DNA of 64,000 bases from Caulobacter sp. (GCA_021741355.1 JAIOXZ010000020.1:1-64000), one strand, 5' to 3'; numbered from the stretch's first letter, positions 1 through 8,248 are shown. Numbers and translations are program-made. Notes: generated by a model from the sequence alone, not told the origin.

Positions 1-526
1 CCGACGGCTTGAGGATGAAGGTGTTGCCCACCGCGATGGCCACGCCGAACATCCACATCGGGATCATGGCCGGGAAGTTGAACGGGGTGATGCCGGCGAC
101 CACGCCCAGCGCCTGGCGCATGGAATAGACGTCGATGCCGGGGCCGGCCCCCTCGGTGTATTCGCCCTTGAGCACATGCGGGATGCCGCAGGCGAACTCG
201 ATCACCTCCAGGCCGCGCTGGATGTCGCCCTTGCTGTCGGCGATGACCTTGCCGTGCTCGCTGGAGAGCAGCTCGGCGAGGTCCTGCATGTTGGCCTCGA
301 CCAGCCGCTTGAACTCGAACATCACCCGCGCACGACGCTGGGGGTTGGTCGCCGACCAGGCAGGGAAAGCCGCCTGGGCCGCCTGGACCGCCAGATCGAG
401 CTCGGCCGGCGTGGCCAGCTGGACCCGGGCCTGAACCTCGCCGGTGTTGGGGTTGAACACGTCGCCGAAGCGACCGGACGAACCGGTGAACGTCGCGCCG
501 TTCACGAAGTGGCTGATGTCACGCAT
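1..526 (-). CDS. mmsA: Methylmalonate-semialdehyde dehydrogenase (CoA-acylating), 5' part only
   Basis: Reading the minus strand from an ATG at 526 gives MRDISHFVNGATFTGSSGRF and continues open to the window edge (about 175 codons). The N-terminal signature and the later GVVAGITPFNFPAMIPMWMF are characteristic of MmsA, the NAD- and CoA-dependent enzyme that turns methylmalonate or malonate semialdehyde into propionyl- or acetyl-CoA in valine and beta-alanine breakdown. The catalytic cysteine lies outside the window. The ORF track lists only shadow frames here. The gene is divergent from a TetR gene with tandem operators, so that regulator may control it. In Rut-containing bacteria malonate semialdehyde is also a product of uracil breakdown, but this gene is 40 kb from the rut genes, so a link is speculative. 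Confidence 0.93.
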   Translation of the reverse strand, partial: MRDISHFVNGATFTGSSGRFGDVFNPNTGEVQARVQLATPAELDLAVQAAQAAFPAWSATNPQRRARVMFEFKRLVEANMQDLAELLSSEHGKVIADSKGDIQRGLEVIEFACGIPHVLKGEYTEGAGPGIDVYSMRQALGVVAGITPFNFPAMIPMWMFGVAIAVGNTFILKPS

Positions 527-628
527 GGCGGTCTCCCTGTTGCCGCCGGGGTATCATCCGGAGCCGGTCCGGCCAAAGCCCGAAAATGCGACCAAGGGTT
601 CCCGAAATTCCCGACGATCGGCCAATAT

Positions 629-658
629 TGACACTTTGTCATTTTTGACATTATGTCA
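629..658 (+). promoter_or_regulatory. Two tandem TetR-type operator palindromes overlapping a promoter
   Basis: TGACACTTTGTCA (629-641) and TGACATTATGTCA (646-658) are both TGACA-N3-TGTCA palindromes, 17 bp apart start to start. They lie in the mmsA/TetR divergent region, 5 bp before the TetR start codon. TTGACA (628-633) and TTATGT (651-656), 17 bp apart, form a sigma70-like promoter inside the operators, so the regulator probably represses itself. The -10 lies so close to the ATG at 663 that the transcript could be leaderless. Confidence 0.75.
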
Positions 659-662
659 CCTG

Positions 663-1352
663 ATGAAACCGCCGGCGCCCCTCCCGACCTCCGACAAGCG
701 CGCCCGGACGCGCGACCAGCTTCTCGTCGCGGCCCAGCAATTGCTCGTGGAGCAGAACGCCGGCGCGCTGGGCATCCGCCAGATCGCGCTCAAGGCCGGT
801 CTCGTGCATGGCAGCTTCTACAACTACTACGCCGACGTCCCGGCGCTGATCGAAGACCTTTCAGGCCTGCTGTTCGCCTCCCACGCCACCCTCGTCGCGG
901 GACTGCGGAGCGGCGGGGACGATCTGGCGGCCACTTTCGCCCGGGTCACCCGACAGACCCTGCGGCTGATCCCGGACGGCGACGGCTATGGCCGGCTGCT
1001 GTTCGACGCGGGATTGCCGGTCGACCGGTTCGTCTCGGGCCTGCGCGCCGCCATGGGCGCCGACATCGCGGCCGGGGTGCGGCGCGGCGTGTTCGTCGCC
1101 GACGATCTCGACGTGACGATCAGCCTCGTCGCTGGCGGCATCCTCGGCGCCGCTGTCGATCTGCACCGTGGCGCCCTTCCGGCCCCGGCCATCGAGCCGG
1201 TCACCGCCCGCTTGCTCGAGACTCTCGGCCTGTCCGCGGCGGACGCCCGACGCCTCGCCTTCGCCGACGTCACCTTCATCACGCCGCCGTCCCTGCCCCT
1301 GCGCTGGCAGGACGTGCCGGCGCCCTTCCGGGAGGCGCTCCGTGCCTCATGA
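663..1352 (+). CDS. TetR/AcrR family transcriptional regulator
   Basis: The 229-residue product begins MKPPAPLPTSDKRARTRDQL. The N-terminal helix-turn-helix contains LGIRQIALKAGLVHGSFYNYY (residues about 35-55), the classic TetR recognition helix. The C-terminal ligand-binding half is unassigned. The ORF track extends the frame upstream to 444, but the ATG at 663 begins right after two palindromic operators and gives a normal TetR length. The stop overlaps the GTG start of the next gene by 11 bp, implying one transcript with the downstream flavoprotein and DAPG-hydrolase-like gene. It probably autoregulates and may control those genes and divergent mmsA; the ligand is unknown. Confidence 0.9.
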   Translation: MKPPAPLPTSDKRARTRDQLLVAAQQLLVEQNAGALGIRQIALKAGLVHGSFYNYYADVPALIEDLSGLLFASHATLVAGLRSGGDDLAATFARVTRQTLRLIPDGDGYGRLLFDAGLPVDRFVSGLRAAMGADIAAGVRRGVFVADDLDVTISLVAGGILGAAVDLHRGALPAPAIEPVTARLLETLGLSAADARRLAFADVTFITPPSLPLRWQDVPAPFREALRAS

Positions 1353-2664
1353 CCTGATCGCCTTTCGACGCGGGGACCCCGGCTATGAAGCCGCCCGCCG
1401 CGCCGCGTCATTCAACGCCCGCCTGCCCGACCGCTTCCCCGAGATCATCATCCAGGCCCGGAGCGAGGCGAACGTCGAGGCTGCGGTGGCCCTGGCCAAC
1501 GCCAACGGCTGGACAATTGGCGTCCGCTCGGGCGGCCACAGCTGGGCGGCCAACCACATCCGCGACGGCGGCATGCTGCTGGACGTCTCGCGCCTGAATC
1601 GGGTCGAGGTCGACGCGGCGGCGATGACCGCCCGGGTCGGTCCCGGCTGCGAGGGCAATGCGATCAACAGCCTGCTGGCGAAGAAGAAGCTGTTCTTCCC
1701 CGTCGGCCACTGCGAGAGCGTCTGCCTCGGAGGCTATCTGCTGCAGGGCGGGTACGGCTGGAACAGCCGAGTACTGGGCAACGCCTGCGCCAGCGTCATT
1801 GGCATCGACTATGTCGGGGCGGACGGGATCGCCCGGCACGCCAGCGCGGAGGAGAACCCCGATCTGTTCTGGGCCGCTCGCGGCGCGGGTCCGGGCTTCT
1901 TTGCGGTCGTCACCCGCTTTCATCTGAAACTGACGCGCCGTCCGCGGGTGATCGGGGCGAAGGCCGCCTTCTACGGCATCGAACACCTCGAAGCGCTGGT
2001 GCGCTGGGCGCATGAGGTCGGCCCGCGCGTGCCGGACTCCATCGAGCTGATGATGCTGGTGTCGCGCAAGACCGACTTCGTGAAGGGCGCCGGAATCACC
2101 GTAGTCGCGCCGGTGTTCTCCGACAGTCTGCGGCAGGCCTGGCGTGACCTCGCCTTCATGAAGACCCTGCCGCCCGGCGCAACACGGAAGACCCCCTTCC
2201 TGCCGACCACCGTCAAGGCGATGACCCGGCAGGTGATGGGGCACTATCCGGCCGACTGGAACTACGCCGTCGACAACATGTGGACGCACGCGACGGCGGA
2301 CCAGCTGCTGCCCGGCATCCGGCGGATCGCCAAGACCCTGCCGGCCGCGCCGTCGCACATGCTCTGGATGAACTGGGCGCCGCCGACCGGTCGGCCCGAC
2401 ATGGCCTACTCACTGGACGACCAGACCTACATCGCCCTCTACGGCGTCTGGAAGGACGAGGCCGACACGCCGACCGCCTCGACCTGGGCGCGGGACAACA
2501 TGGCGGCCATGTCGCCGCTTTCGACCGGGGTCCAGCTGGCTGACGAGAACCTCGGCGCCCGGCCCGCGCCGTTCCTCGCCGAGCCCAATATGGCGCGGCT
2601 GGACGCCCTGCGGGCGAAGCACGATCCGCAAGGGCGGTTCTACCCCTACATGGGACGGGTCTGA
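1342..2664 (+). CDS. FAD-linked oxidase of the berberine-bridge (BBE/PCMH) type
   Basis: I chose the GTG at 1342 (VPHDLIAFRRGDPGYEAA) because residues upstream in the tracked ORF are a shadow of the TetR gene; a GGGAGG lies about 6 bp before it. The 440-residue protein has a PCMH FAD-binding domain with RSGGHSWAAN (His that can link FAD through 8-alpha) and VGHCESVCLGGYLLQGGYGW, where the first Cys matches the second covalent FAD site of bicovalent BBE-like oxidases. The C-terminal GRFYPYMGRV resembles the BBE tail. Such enzymes oxidise alcohols, sugars or phenolics with O2. It overlaps the next gene by one base (TGATG). The substrate cannot be told from sequence. Confidence 0.85.
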   Translation: MPHDLIAFRRGDPGYEAARRAASFNARLPDRFPEIIIQARSEANVEAAVALANANGWTIGVRSGGHSWAANHIRDGGMLLDVSRLNRVEVDAAAMTARVGPGCEGNAINSLLAKKKLFFPVGHCESVCLGGYLLQGGYGWNSRVLGNACASVIGIDYVGADGIARHASAEENPDLFWAARGAGPGFFAVVTRFHLKLTRRPRVIGAKAAFYGIEHLEALVRWAHEVGPRVPDSIELMMLVSRKTDFVKGAGITVVAPVFSDSLRQAWRDLAFMKTLPPGATRKTPFLPTTVKAMTRQVMGHYPADWNYAVDNMWTHATADQLLPGIRRIAKTLPAAPSHMLWMNWAPPTGRPDMAYSLDDQTYIALYGVWKDEADTPTASTWARDNMAAMSPLSTGVQLADENLGARPAPFLAEPNMARLDALRAKHDPQGRFYPYMGRV

Positions 2665-3494
2665 TGGCGCTGCATCTGGGCTGGAGCGACAGCGATCTGG
2701 CCACCCTGCCCTGGGCCAGGTTCTGGAACCCGCAGCTGGCGCCCCTGCCCGAACGGGCGCGCCGCGCGCTGGAGCGCGGGCAACTGGCTCCGCCGATGCT
2801 GACGCCGCTCGCCGAGGCGGGCCCCGGCCTGATGGGCGATGGCGAGGGACTCGAGGACGGCTACGCCCTCACGCCCGACGGCGGCATGCGCGTCGCCATC
2901 CTGACCGACATGCCGGGCGTCACGCCGGCGATGATCGACTGGTGGTTCGGCTGGCACGGCGACCAGGCGGCCAAGTACAAGCTGTGGCATCCACAGGCGC
3001 ATGTGCATGTCGCCTGGCAGGCAGAGCCTCCCGTGGGCAGCGAGGGACGGGCCCGCTACGTCGGCCAGACCTCGATCGTCGACGAGTACATCGGCAGCCG
3101 GCTGCTCAAGGGCGCGATCCGTTTCGTCGACCCGGCCAGCCTCGGGTACGCCGACGCGCGCCTGGCCGATCCCGAGCAGGCGACGGCCGTCTGCGCACGC
3201 ACCGGTCTGGCGGGCAGTCCGCTGGACATCGGATGGCTGGCGCACAGCGTGGTCAGGACCGGCTCGGGCAGCGTGATGCGTTCACGCTTCTGGTTCGGCG
3301 GCGTCCATATCGCCTCGCGCGGAGGACCGGTCGGCGGGCTCGCCCAGGCAATGGCCCGGCGGCTTCTCCGGTTCAGCGAGAGCGAAGCGCGCGCGCTCCT
3401 GACCCATTGCGCCGAAGAGATGCAGCACCTGGCGAGCTTCCTGCCGGCGCTCCATGCCGCCGAGACCGGAGCGTCGTCGGCCTCTACTGCGTGA
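2664..3494 (+). CDS. DAPG hydrolase (PhlG)-like family protein
   Basis: The 276-residue protein carries WWFGWHGDQAAKYKLWHPQA, a hallmark of the PhlG family (2,4-diacetylphloroglucinol hydrolase, a zinc enzyme that cleaves a C-C bond). The family's C-terminal H-x3-E zinc pair appears to be present as THCAEE in residues about 250-256. In known PhlG the zinc is held by His and Glu residues, and the histidines of WHPQAHVHV and Glu of VDEY are candidates for the others. It is translationally coupled to the flavoprotein upstream. Family members outside Pseudomonas are mostly uncharacterised, so hydrolysis of an acylated phenolic is only an inference. Confidence 0.75.
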   Translation: MALHLGWSDSDLATLPWARFWNPQLAPLPERARRALERGQLAPPMLTPLAEAGPGLMGDGEGLEDGYALTPDGGMRVAILTDMPGVTPAMIDWWFGWHGDQAAKYKLWHPQAHVHVAWQAEPPVGSEGRARYVGQTSIVDEYIGSRLLKGAIRFVDPASLGYADARLADPEQATAVCARTGLAGSPLDIGWLAHSVVRTGSGSVMRSRFWFGGVHIASRGGPVGGLAQAMARRLLRFSESEARALLTHCAEEMQHLASFLPALHAAETGASSASTA

Positions 3495-3842
3495 CGGTGT
3501 AGCGGCTGGTTCCGCCGGCGACGACGTTCATCCGCTGCTTGGCGTCGCCGACGCCAAGCGCACCGGCGGCCACGTCCCAGCAGCCGGCGGAGACCTGGAA
3601 CTGGTAGCTGCGGCCCTGCGGGATCGACACGCCGTCCGGCAGCCGGTTCAGGCCGTAGGTCGAGGCGTTGCAGTCGGAGATCAGCACCACCCCCAGGGCT
3701 GGCGGGTCTGGTTGACGACCGAGATCACGCCGGTCGGCTCGCCGGGCCGGATCAGCGGCCCTCCGGTGATCATGCCGGCGCAGCCCGACAGCAAGGCGGC
3801 GGCGGTCGACAGGGCGAGCGTCAGGCGAACGGTGCGGATCAT
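3484..3842 (-). pseudogene. Small lipoprotein gene broken by an apparent 1-nt frameshift
   Basis: From an ATG at 3842 the frame reads MIRTVRLTLALSTAAALLSG followed by Cys-Ala-Gly, a clear lipoprotein signal with lipobox LLSGC, then VVNQTRQPWGWC and a stop. In the next frame the sequence continues as ALGVVLISDCNASTYGLNRLP to the end VVAGGTSRYTVTQ at 3484. The span is 359 nt, one short of 120 codons, so a single deleted base in the C/G run at about 3690-3705 explains both halves. It may be a real pseudogene or a sequencing error. The tracked 127-aa ORF is a chimera of a shadow N-terminus and the true C-terminus. Function is unknown. It converges on the PhlG-like gene and overlaps its 3' end by 11 bp. 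Confidence 0.75.
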
Positions 3843-3911
3843 GGCGGGAACTCCGGGTTCGGCCCATCCTGTGCAGGACCCGCTGCCGTCACATCCTTTG
3901 AAAGGGGGTAG

Positions 3912-4961
3912 TCAGCCGGCCGAGACCCGCACCTCGGCTGTGCCGCCGACCAGCCGTCCGACCTTACGCGACGCCACAAATCCGACCGCCTTGACCTGGG
4001 CCAGCACCGCGTCGGCCCGGTCGGCGGCGACCGCGATCAGCAGTCCGCCGCTGGTCTGGGGATCACAGAGGACATCGCGGCGCCAGTCCGGGAACCCGTC
4101 CGGCAACCGCACCGCCTCGCCATAGCTGGCCCAGTTGCGCGTCGAGGCGCCGGTCCGCACGCCGCCCGTGGCGAGCGCCTCGACACCGGCCAGCAGGGCC
4201 GGGGCGTCAGCCTCGATCTCGGCGGCGAGGCCCGCGCCGCGACACATCTCCAGCAGATGGCCCAGAAGGCCGAAGCCGGTGACGTCGGTGACGGCATGGA
4301 CGCCCGGCGTCTCGCTGAGCGCCGCGCCGACAGTGTTGAGCTGGGTCGTCGAGGCGATCATCGCCTCATAGCCGCCCGCCGGCATCCGCTCCTGCTTGAA
4401 GGCGGCGCTGAGGATGCCGACGCCGAGCGCCTTGGTCAGGATCAGCACGTCGCCGGCCTTCGCGCCGCGATTGGTCAGCACCCGGTCCGGATGGACCAGC
4501 CCCAGGGCGACCAGGCCGTAGATCGGCTCGACGCTGTCGATGGAATGGCCACCGGCGATCGGCACACCCGCCGCCGCGCAGACCGAGGCGCCGCCGGCCA
4601 GGATCTGCTGGATCGTCTCGACCGGCAGCCGGTCCACCGGCATCCCGACGAGCGCGAGGGCGAAGATCGGCGTCGCCCCCATGGCGTAGACGTCCGACAG
4701 GGCGTTCGTCGCGGCGATGCGGCCGAAGTCGAACGGGTCGTCGACCACCGGCATGAAGAAGTCCGTCGTCGCCACCAGCGCCTGGTGGTCGTTCAGCCGC
4801 CAGACCGCCGCGTCATCCGAGGTCTCGGTCCCGACCATCAGGTTCGGGAACACCGCCGCGGCGGGGGTCCTGGAGAGAATCTCGCGCAGCACCGCCGGCG
4901 CCAGCTTGCAGCCACACCCGCCGCCATGGGCCAGGGAAGTCAGTCGCACGGGTTCGGACAC
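3912..4961 (-). CDS. selD: Selenide, water dikinase (selenophosphate synthetase)
   Basis: The 349-residue protein matches SelD throughout. It starts MSEPVRLTSLAHGGGCGCK, with the catalytic Cys16/Cys18-Lys19 loop, here Cys rather than Sec. It also contains VATTDFFMPVVDDPFDFGRI and NALSDVYAMGATP, the ATP and metal-binding segments, and TDVTGFGLLGHLLEM. The enzyme makes selenophosphate from selenide and ATP in the cytoplasm. It is divergent from selU across 92 bp, so selenophosphate here most obviously feeds tRNA 2-selenouridine. No selA or selB is in the window. Confidence 0.96.
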   Translation of the reverse strand: MSEPVRLTSLAHGGGCGCKLAPAVLREILSRTPAAAVFPNLMVGTETSDDAAVWRLNDHQALVATTDFFMPVVDDPFDFGRIAATNALSDVYAMGATPIFALALVGMPVDRLPVETIQQILAGGASVCAAAGVPIAGGHSIDSVEPIYGLVALGLVHPDRVLTNRGAKAGDVLILTKALGVGILSAAFKQERMPAGGYEAMIASTTQLNTVGAALSETPGVHAVTDVTGFGLLGHLLEMCRGAGLAAEIEADAPALLAGVEALATGGVRTGASTRNWASYGEAVRLPDGFPDWRRDVLCDPQTSGGLLIAVAADRADAVLAQVKAVGFVASRKVGRLVGGTAEVRVSAG

Positions 4962-5053
4962 GGGTGATATCTCCGGAAGGGTCGCCGCTTCATATTGAAC
5001 GACAGACGCGAAGTCCCCTACAGCGGTGGGCCAGAAGGCGGGAACAGGTATTC

Positions 5054-6112
5054 ATGTCGCGCATCCAGCCGATCCAGACCGCTGACTCCGCCACCCTGGC
5101 GACGTTCGGGACGATCATCGATGTCCGCAGTCCGGGTGAGTTCGCGCTCGATCATCTGCCGGGCGCGATCAACCTGCCGGTGCTGACCGACGCCGAACGG
5201 GCCGAGGTCGGGACGATCTATGTCCAGGAGTCGCGGCTCAAGGCCAACCGCATCGGGGCCGCCCATGTCGCCCGCAACATCGCCCGCCACCTCGATACCG
5301 TGCTGGCCGACATGCCGCAGGCGTTCGCGCCGCTGGTCTACTGCTGGCGGGGCGGGTCGCGGTCGGACTCGATGGCGACGATCCTCGCCAAGGTCGGCTG
5401 GCGGACCAGCCTGCTGGTCGGCGGCTACAGGACCTATCGCCGGCATGTGCAGGCCCGGCTCTACGACGAGACCTGGCCGCTGAACCTGGTGCTGCTGGAT
5501 GGCGACACCGGGACCGGCAAGACGGAGATCCTGACCGCCCTCGCCGCCCGGGGCGTCCAGACCCTCGATCTCGAAGGCATGGCCGGCCATCGCGGTTCGC
5601 TGTTCGGCGGCCTGCCGGGCCGGCCGCAACCTAACCAGAAGGGCTTCGAGTCGGCGCTTCTCCGCGCCATGGAGGCGCTGGATCCGGCGCGGCCCATCGT
5701 GGTCGAGGCGGAATCCAGCCGGATCGGCGACCTGATGGTCCCGCCGGCCCTGTGGGCGCGCATGCTGGCGGCGCCGCGTATCGAGATCTCGGCCGAGCGG
5801 CCTGAGCGCGCGCGCTATCTGGTGCGCGCCTACAGCGACATCACGGCCAGGCACGACCTGATCGAGGCGATGCTGGAACGCCTGCCCGTGCACCCGAGCC
5901 AGAAGCGGCTGGAGGGGTGGCGCGGCTGGCTCGCCTCGGGCGACTACGGCGCGCTGGCGGAGGCGCTGATGGAACTGCACTACGACCCCGCCTATCGCCG
6001 CGGCCGCCGCAAGGACGGTCGCGCGCCGATGGCCGATATCGCGCTGGAGCGGCTGGATGAGGTGTCATTTGCCGAGGCGGCGAACCGCATCGTCCATCTT
6101 GTAGAACCCTGA
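5054..6112 (+). CDS. selU: tRNA 2-selenouridine synthase (SelU/MnmH)
   Basis: I start at the ATG at 5054 (MSRIQPIQTADSATLATFG, 352 aa) because it gives the usual MnmH length and GGAACAGG lies just upstream; the tracked ORF runs 30 codons further up. An N-terminal rhodanese domain (IIDVRSPGEFALDHLPGAIN; active Cys97 in VYCWRGGSRSDS) is followed by a P-loop domain with GDTGTGKTE at about residues 150-158. The enzyme converts wobble 2-thiouridine of tRNA Lys/Glu/Gln to 2-selenouridine through a geranylated intermediate, using selenophosphate from SelD, encoded next door. Confidence 0.95.
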   Translation: MSRIQPIQTADSATLATFGTIIDVRSPGEFALDHLPGAINLPVLTDAERAEVGTIYVQESRLKANRIGAAHVARNIARHLDTVLADMPQAFAPLVYCWRGGSRSDSMATILAKVGWRTSLLVGGYRTYRRHVQARLYDETWPLNLVLLDGDTGTGKTEILTALAARGVQTLDLEGMAGHRGSLFGGLPGRPQPNQKGFESALLRAMEALDPARPIVVEAESSRIGDLMVPPALWARMLAAPRIEISAERPERARYLVRAYSDITARHDLIEAMLERLPVHPSQKRLEGWRGWLASGDYGALAEALMELHYDPAYRRGRRKDGRAPMADIALERLDEVSFAEAANRIVHLVEP

Positions 6113-6122
6113 CGCAGGAAAT

Positions 6123-6163
6123 GGGGACACGTACGGATTTCTGCGAAATCCGAACATGTCCCC
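6123..6163. terminator. Long hairpin between convergent genes (repeat-like)
   Basis: A 19-bp arm starting GGGGACACGTACGGATTTC pairs with GAAATCCGAACATGTCCCC across the loop TGC, with 17 of 19 matches. It fills the 57-bp gap between the convergent selU and acyl-CoA dehydrogenase genes and is followed by TTT. It probably serves as a bidirectional terminator. The GGGGACA-type arms resemble extragenic palindromes common in Proteobacteria. Confidence 0.7.
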
Positions 6164-6169
6164 TTTGGC

Positions 6170-7405
6170 CTAGAGCAAATCGCCGCCGCAGGCGCCGGCG
6201 GTGGTGCCGGTGGCCTGGAAGGCCTTGATCACGTTGCGGCCGGTGGTCCAGCGGTGGACCTCGTCCGGACCGTCGACCAGCCGCTGGCTACGGATGTGGG
6301 TGTACCAGCGGGCCAGCGGGGTGTCCGTCGAATAGCCGAGCGCGCCGTGCAGCTGGATCGCGGTGTCGACCACCCGATGGACCATGTTGGCCAGATAGAC
6401 CTTGGCGATGCCGTTCTCCTGGCGCAGGTCCAGGCCCTTCTCCGCCTTGTAGGCGATGTGCAGCAGCATCAGCCGGGCGATGTAGATGTCCTGCGCGCAG
6501 TCGGCGAGCATGAACTGGACGCCCTGCCGCTCGTGCAGCGGCTTGCCGAAGGTCGAACGCTGGGTGACGTGGGCCACGGCCAGGTCGAGGGCGCGCTGGG
6601 CCATCGAGACGTTGTGCATGCCGTGGCGCAGACGACCGTAGGCCAGACGGTGCTGGCCCATGTTGAAGCCGTTGCCTTCACCGCCGAGCAGGTTCTCGGC
6701 CGGCACGACCAGGTCCTTGATCTCGATCTCGGAGTGGCCGCCGCCCAGCACGTGGGACAGTGGCCCCTCGGCGGCCATGGTGCCGATGTCGCGCACGATG
6801 CGGTAGCCGGGGTTGGGCAGCTCGACGATGAAGGTCGAGAACTGCTGGTGCCGCGGCGCGCCCGGATCGGTCTTGGCCATCACCAGGGCGATGTCGGCGA
6901 CCGAAGCGGCCGAGGAGAACCACTTCTCGCCGTTGAGGACGTAGTTCTCGTTGCCGTCCTTGACGGCCGTGGTCTGCATGCCCGTGGCGTCGGCGCCGGC
7001 GGCCTTTTCGGTCATCGAGTAGCAGATGCGCTTCTCGCCGTTCAGCAACGGCTTGAGGAACTTCTCCTTCTGGTACTCGGTGCCGTGCGCCAGCAGGGTC
7101 ATCATGGTGGCGTCGTCGGGCCCCTGGGTGTTCATCGACAGGGCGCCGAGATAGCTCTCGCCCAGTTCCATCTGGACCAGGGCGTTGGCCAGGGGGCCGA
7201 GGCCCATGCCGCCATGCTCGACCGGAATGAACGGGCACCACAGACCCTGGGCGCGGGCCTTTTTCCGCAGTTCGCCGAGGATGGTCTTGTAGTCGCCGCC
7301 GTCCAGCAGCGCCTTTTCAGCCGGTCGGCACTCGTCGTTGACCCACTGGCGGACCTTTTCGCGGATGGCCTTGGCCTCCGGCGGAATCTCGAAGTCGATG
7401 GACAT
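6170..7405 (-). CDS. Acyl-CoA dehydrogenase family protein
   Basis: The 411-residue protein shows the ACAD fold. It begins MSIDFEIPPEAKAIREKVRQ, has the flavin/substrate loop CYSMTEKAAGADATG, the mid segment STFGKPLHERQGVQFMLADC, and the C-terminal QLHGALGYSTDTPLARWYTH followed by VDGPDEVHRWTTGRNVIKAF. The last motif, with DGPDEVH, is typical of the ACAD10/11-like subgroup. It would oxidise an acyl-CoA to the enoyl-CoA and pass electrons to ETF. It follows the DECR2-like SDR gene with a 36-bp gap on the same strand, so the pair probably handles one fatty-acyl or terpenoid-acyl substrate. Confidence 0.9.
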   Translation of the reverse strand: MSIDFEIPPEAKAIREKVRQWVNDECRPAEKALLDGGDYKTILGELRKKARAQGLWCPFIPVEHGGMGLGPLANALVQMELGESYLGALSMNTQGPDDATMMTLLAHGTEYQKEKFLKPLLNGEKRICYSMTEKAAGADATGMQTTAVKDGNENYVLNGEKWFSSAASVADIALVMAKTDPGAPRHQQFSTFIVELPNPGYRIVRDIGTMAAEGPLSHVLGGGHSEIEIKDLVVPAENLLGGEGNGFNMGQHRLAYGRLRHGMHNVSMAQRALDLAVAHVTQRSTFGKPLHERQGVQFMLADCAQDIYIARLMLLHIAYKAEKGLDLRQENGIAKVYLANMVHRVVDTAIQLHGALGYSTDTPLARWYTHIRSQRLVDGPDEVHRWTTGRNVIKAFQATGTTAGACGGDLL

Positions 7406-7441
7406 CGGTTCTCTCCCTTATCTGTTCTGATTTTCTGTAAT

Positions 7442-8248
7442 TCAGCTGTAGGACGCGGCGCCGAAGTTGCCCAGCGCGTCACCCGCGCCGTCGCCGCAGC
7501 CCGAGCCGCCGTCGACCGGCAGGATCGCGCCGTTGATGTAGCGGGCGGCGTCGGAACTCAGGAACAGGGCGGCCTCGCCGATCTCGTCCTTTGTCCCGTA
7601 GCGGCGCATCGGCACGCGGGCCTTCACCCGCGCCTCGGCTTCCGGCGTCGTGGCCAGACGGGCCATGCCCTCGGTGTCGGCGATCGGCCCCGGCGAGATG
7701 GCGTTGACCCGCACGCCGGCGGGACCCCACTCCAGCGCCAGACACTGGGTCAGCATGTTGATGCCGGCCTTGGCTGCGCAGACGTGGGCCTGGAACATCG
7801 AGGCGCGGGTCGCCTGGCCCGCCGTGATCGAGATCAGCGAGGCGCCCGGCTTGCGCAGGAAGGCGAACGAGGCCCGCAGCACGTTGAAGGTGCCGATCAG
7901 GTCGATGTCGACGACGGTCTTGAAGCCGTTGGCGGACATGCCCAGCGCCGGGGCGACGAAGTTGCCCGCCGCGCCGGAGATCACCGTGTCGATGTCCCCG
8001 AATTTGTCGTGTGTGGCCTTCAGCGCGGCCTCGACGGCGGCGTAGTCGCGCACGTCGGCGGCGATGCCGATGGCCCGGCCGCCGTTGATCTCCGCGATCT
8101 CCGCAGCGGCGATGGCGATCTTCTCCGGACTGCGGCTGATCAGGGCGACGTTGGCCCCTTCACGCGCGAAGCAGCGGGCGATGCCCAGGTTGATGCCGCT
8201 CGATCCGCCCGCGACGAACAGCGTCTTGCCGGCCTGACTGTTTCCCAT
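7442..8248 (-). CDS. SDR family oxidoreductase, 2,4-dienoyl-CoA reductase (DECR2) type
   Basis: The start is the ATG at 8248 (MGNSQAGKTLFVAGG, 268 aa), preceded by GGGAGAGAGACC; the track adds 14 upstream residues. The NAD(P)-binding motif GGSSGINLGIA is at the N-terminus. The usual SDR active site YxxxK is replaced: the segment reads AHVCAAKAGINMLTQCLALE, followed by WGPAGVRVNAISPGPI and TEGMARL. This arrangement, without the Tyr but with the Lys, matches peroxisomal 2,4-dienoyl-CoA reductases, which use a Tyr-independent mechanism. It probably reduces unsaturated acyl-CoAs alongside the acyl-CoA dehydrogenase downstream. Confidence 0.85.
   Translation of the reverse strand: MGNSQAGKTLFVAGGSSGINLGIARCFAREGANVALISRSPEKIAIAAAEIAEINGGRAIGIAADVRDYAAVEAALKATHDKFGDIDTVISGAAGNFVAPALGMSANGFKTVVDIDLIGTFNVLRASFAFLRKPGASLISITAGQATRASMFQAHVCAAKAGINMLTQCLALEWGPAGVRVNAISPGPIADTEGMARLATTPEAEARVKARVPMRRYGTKDEIGEAALFLSSDAARYINGAILPVDGGSGCGDGAGDALGNFGAASYS

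Noticed and set aside
135-631. Two plus-strand ORFs (99 and 151 aa)
   Set aside because: They are shadows of mmsA on the minus strand, which has clear protein homology.
4962-5053. tRNA or riboswitch between selD and selU
   Set aside because: No cloverleaf, anticodon arm or TTCGAATC-like T-loop could be drawn; it looks like a plain divergent promoter region.
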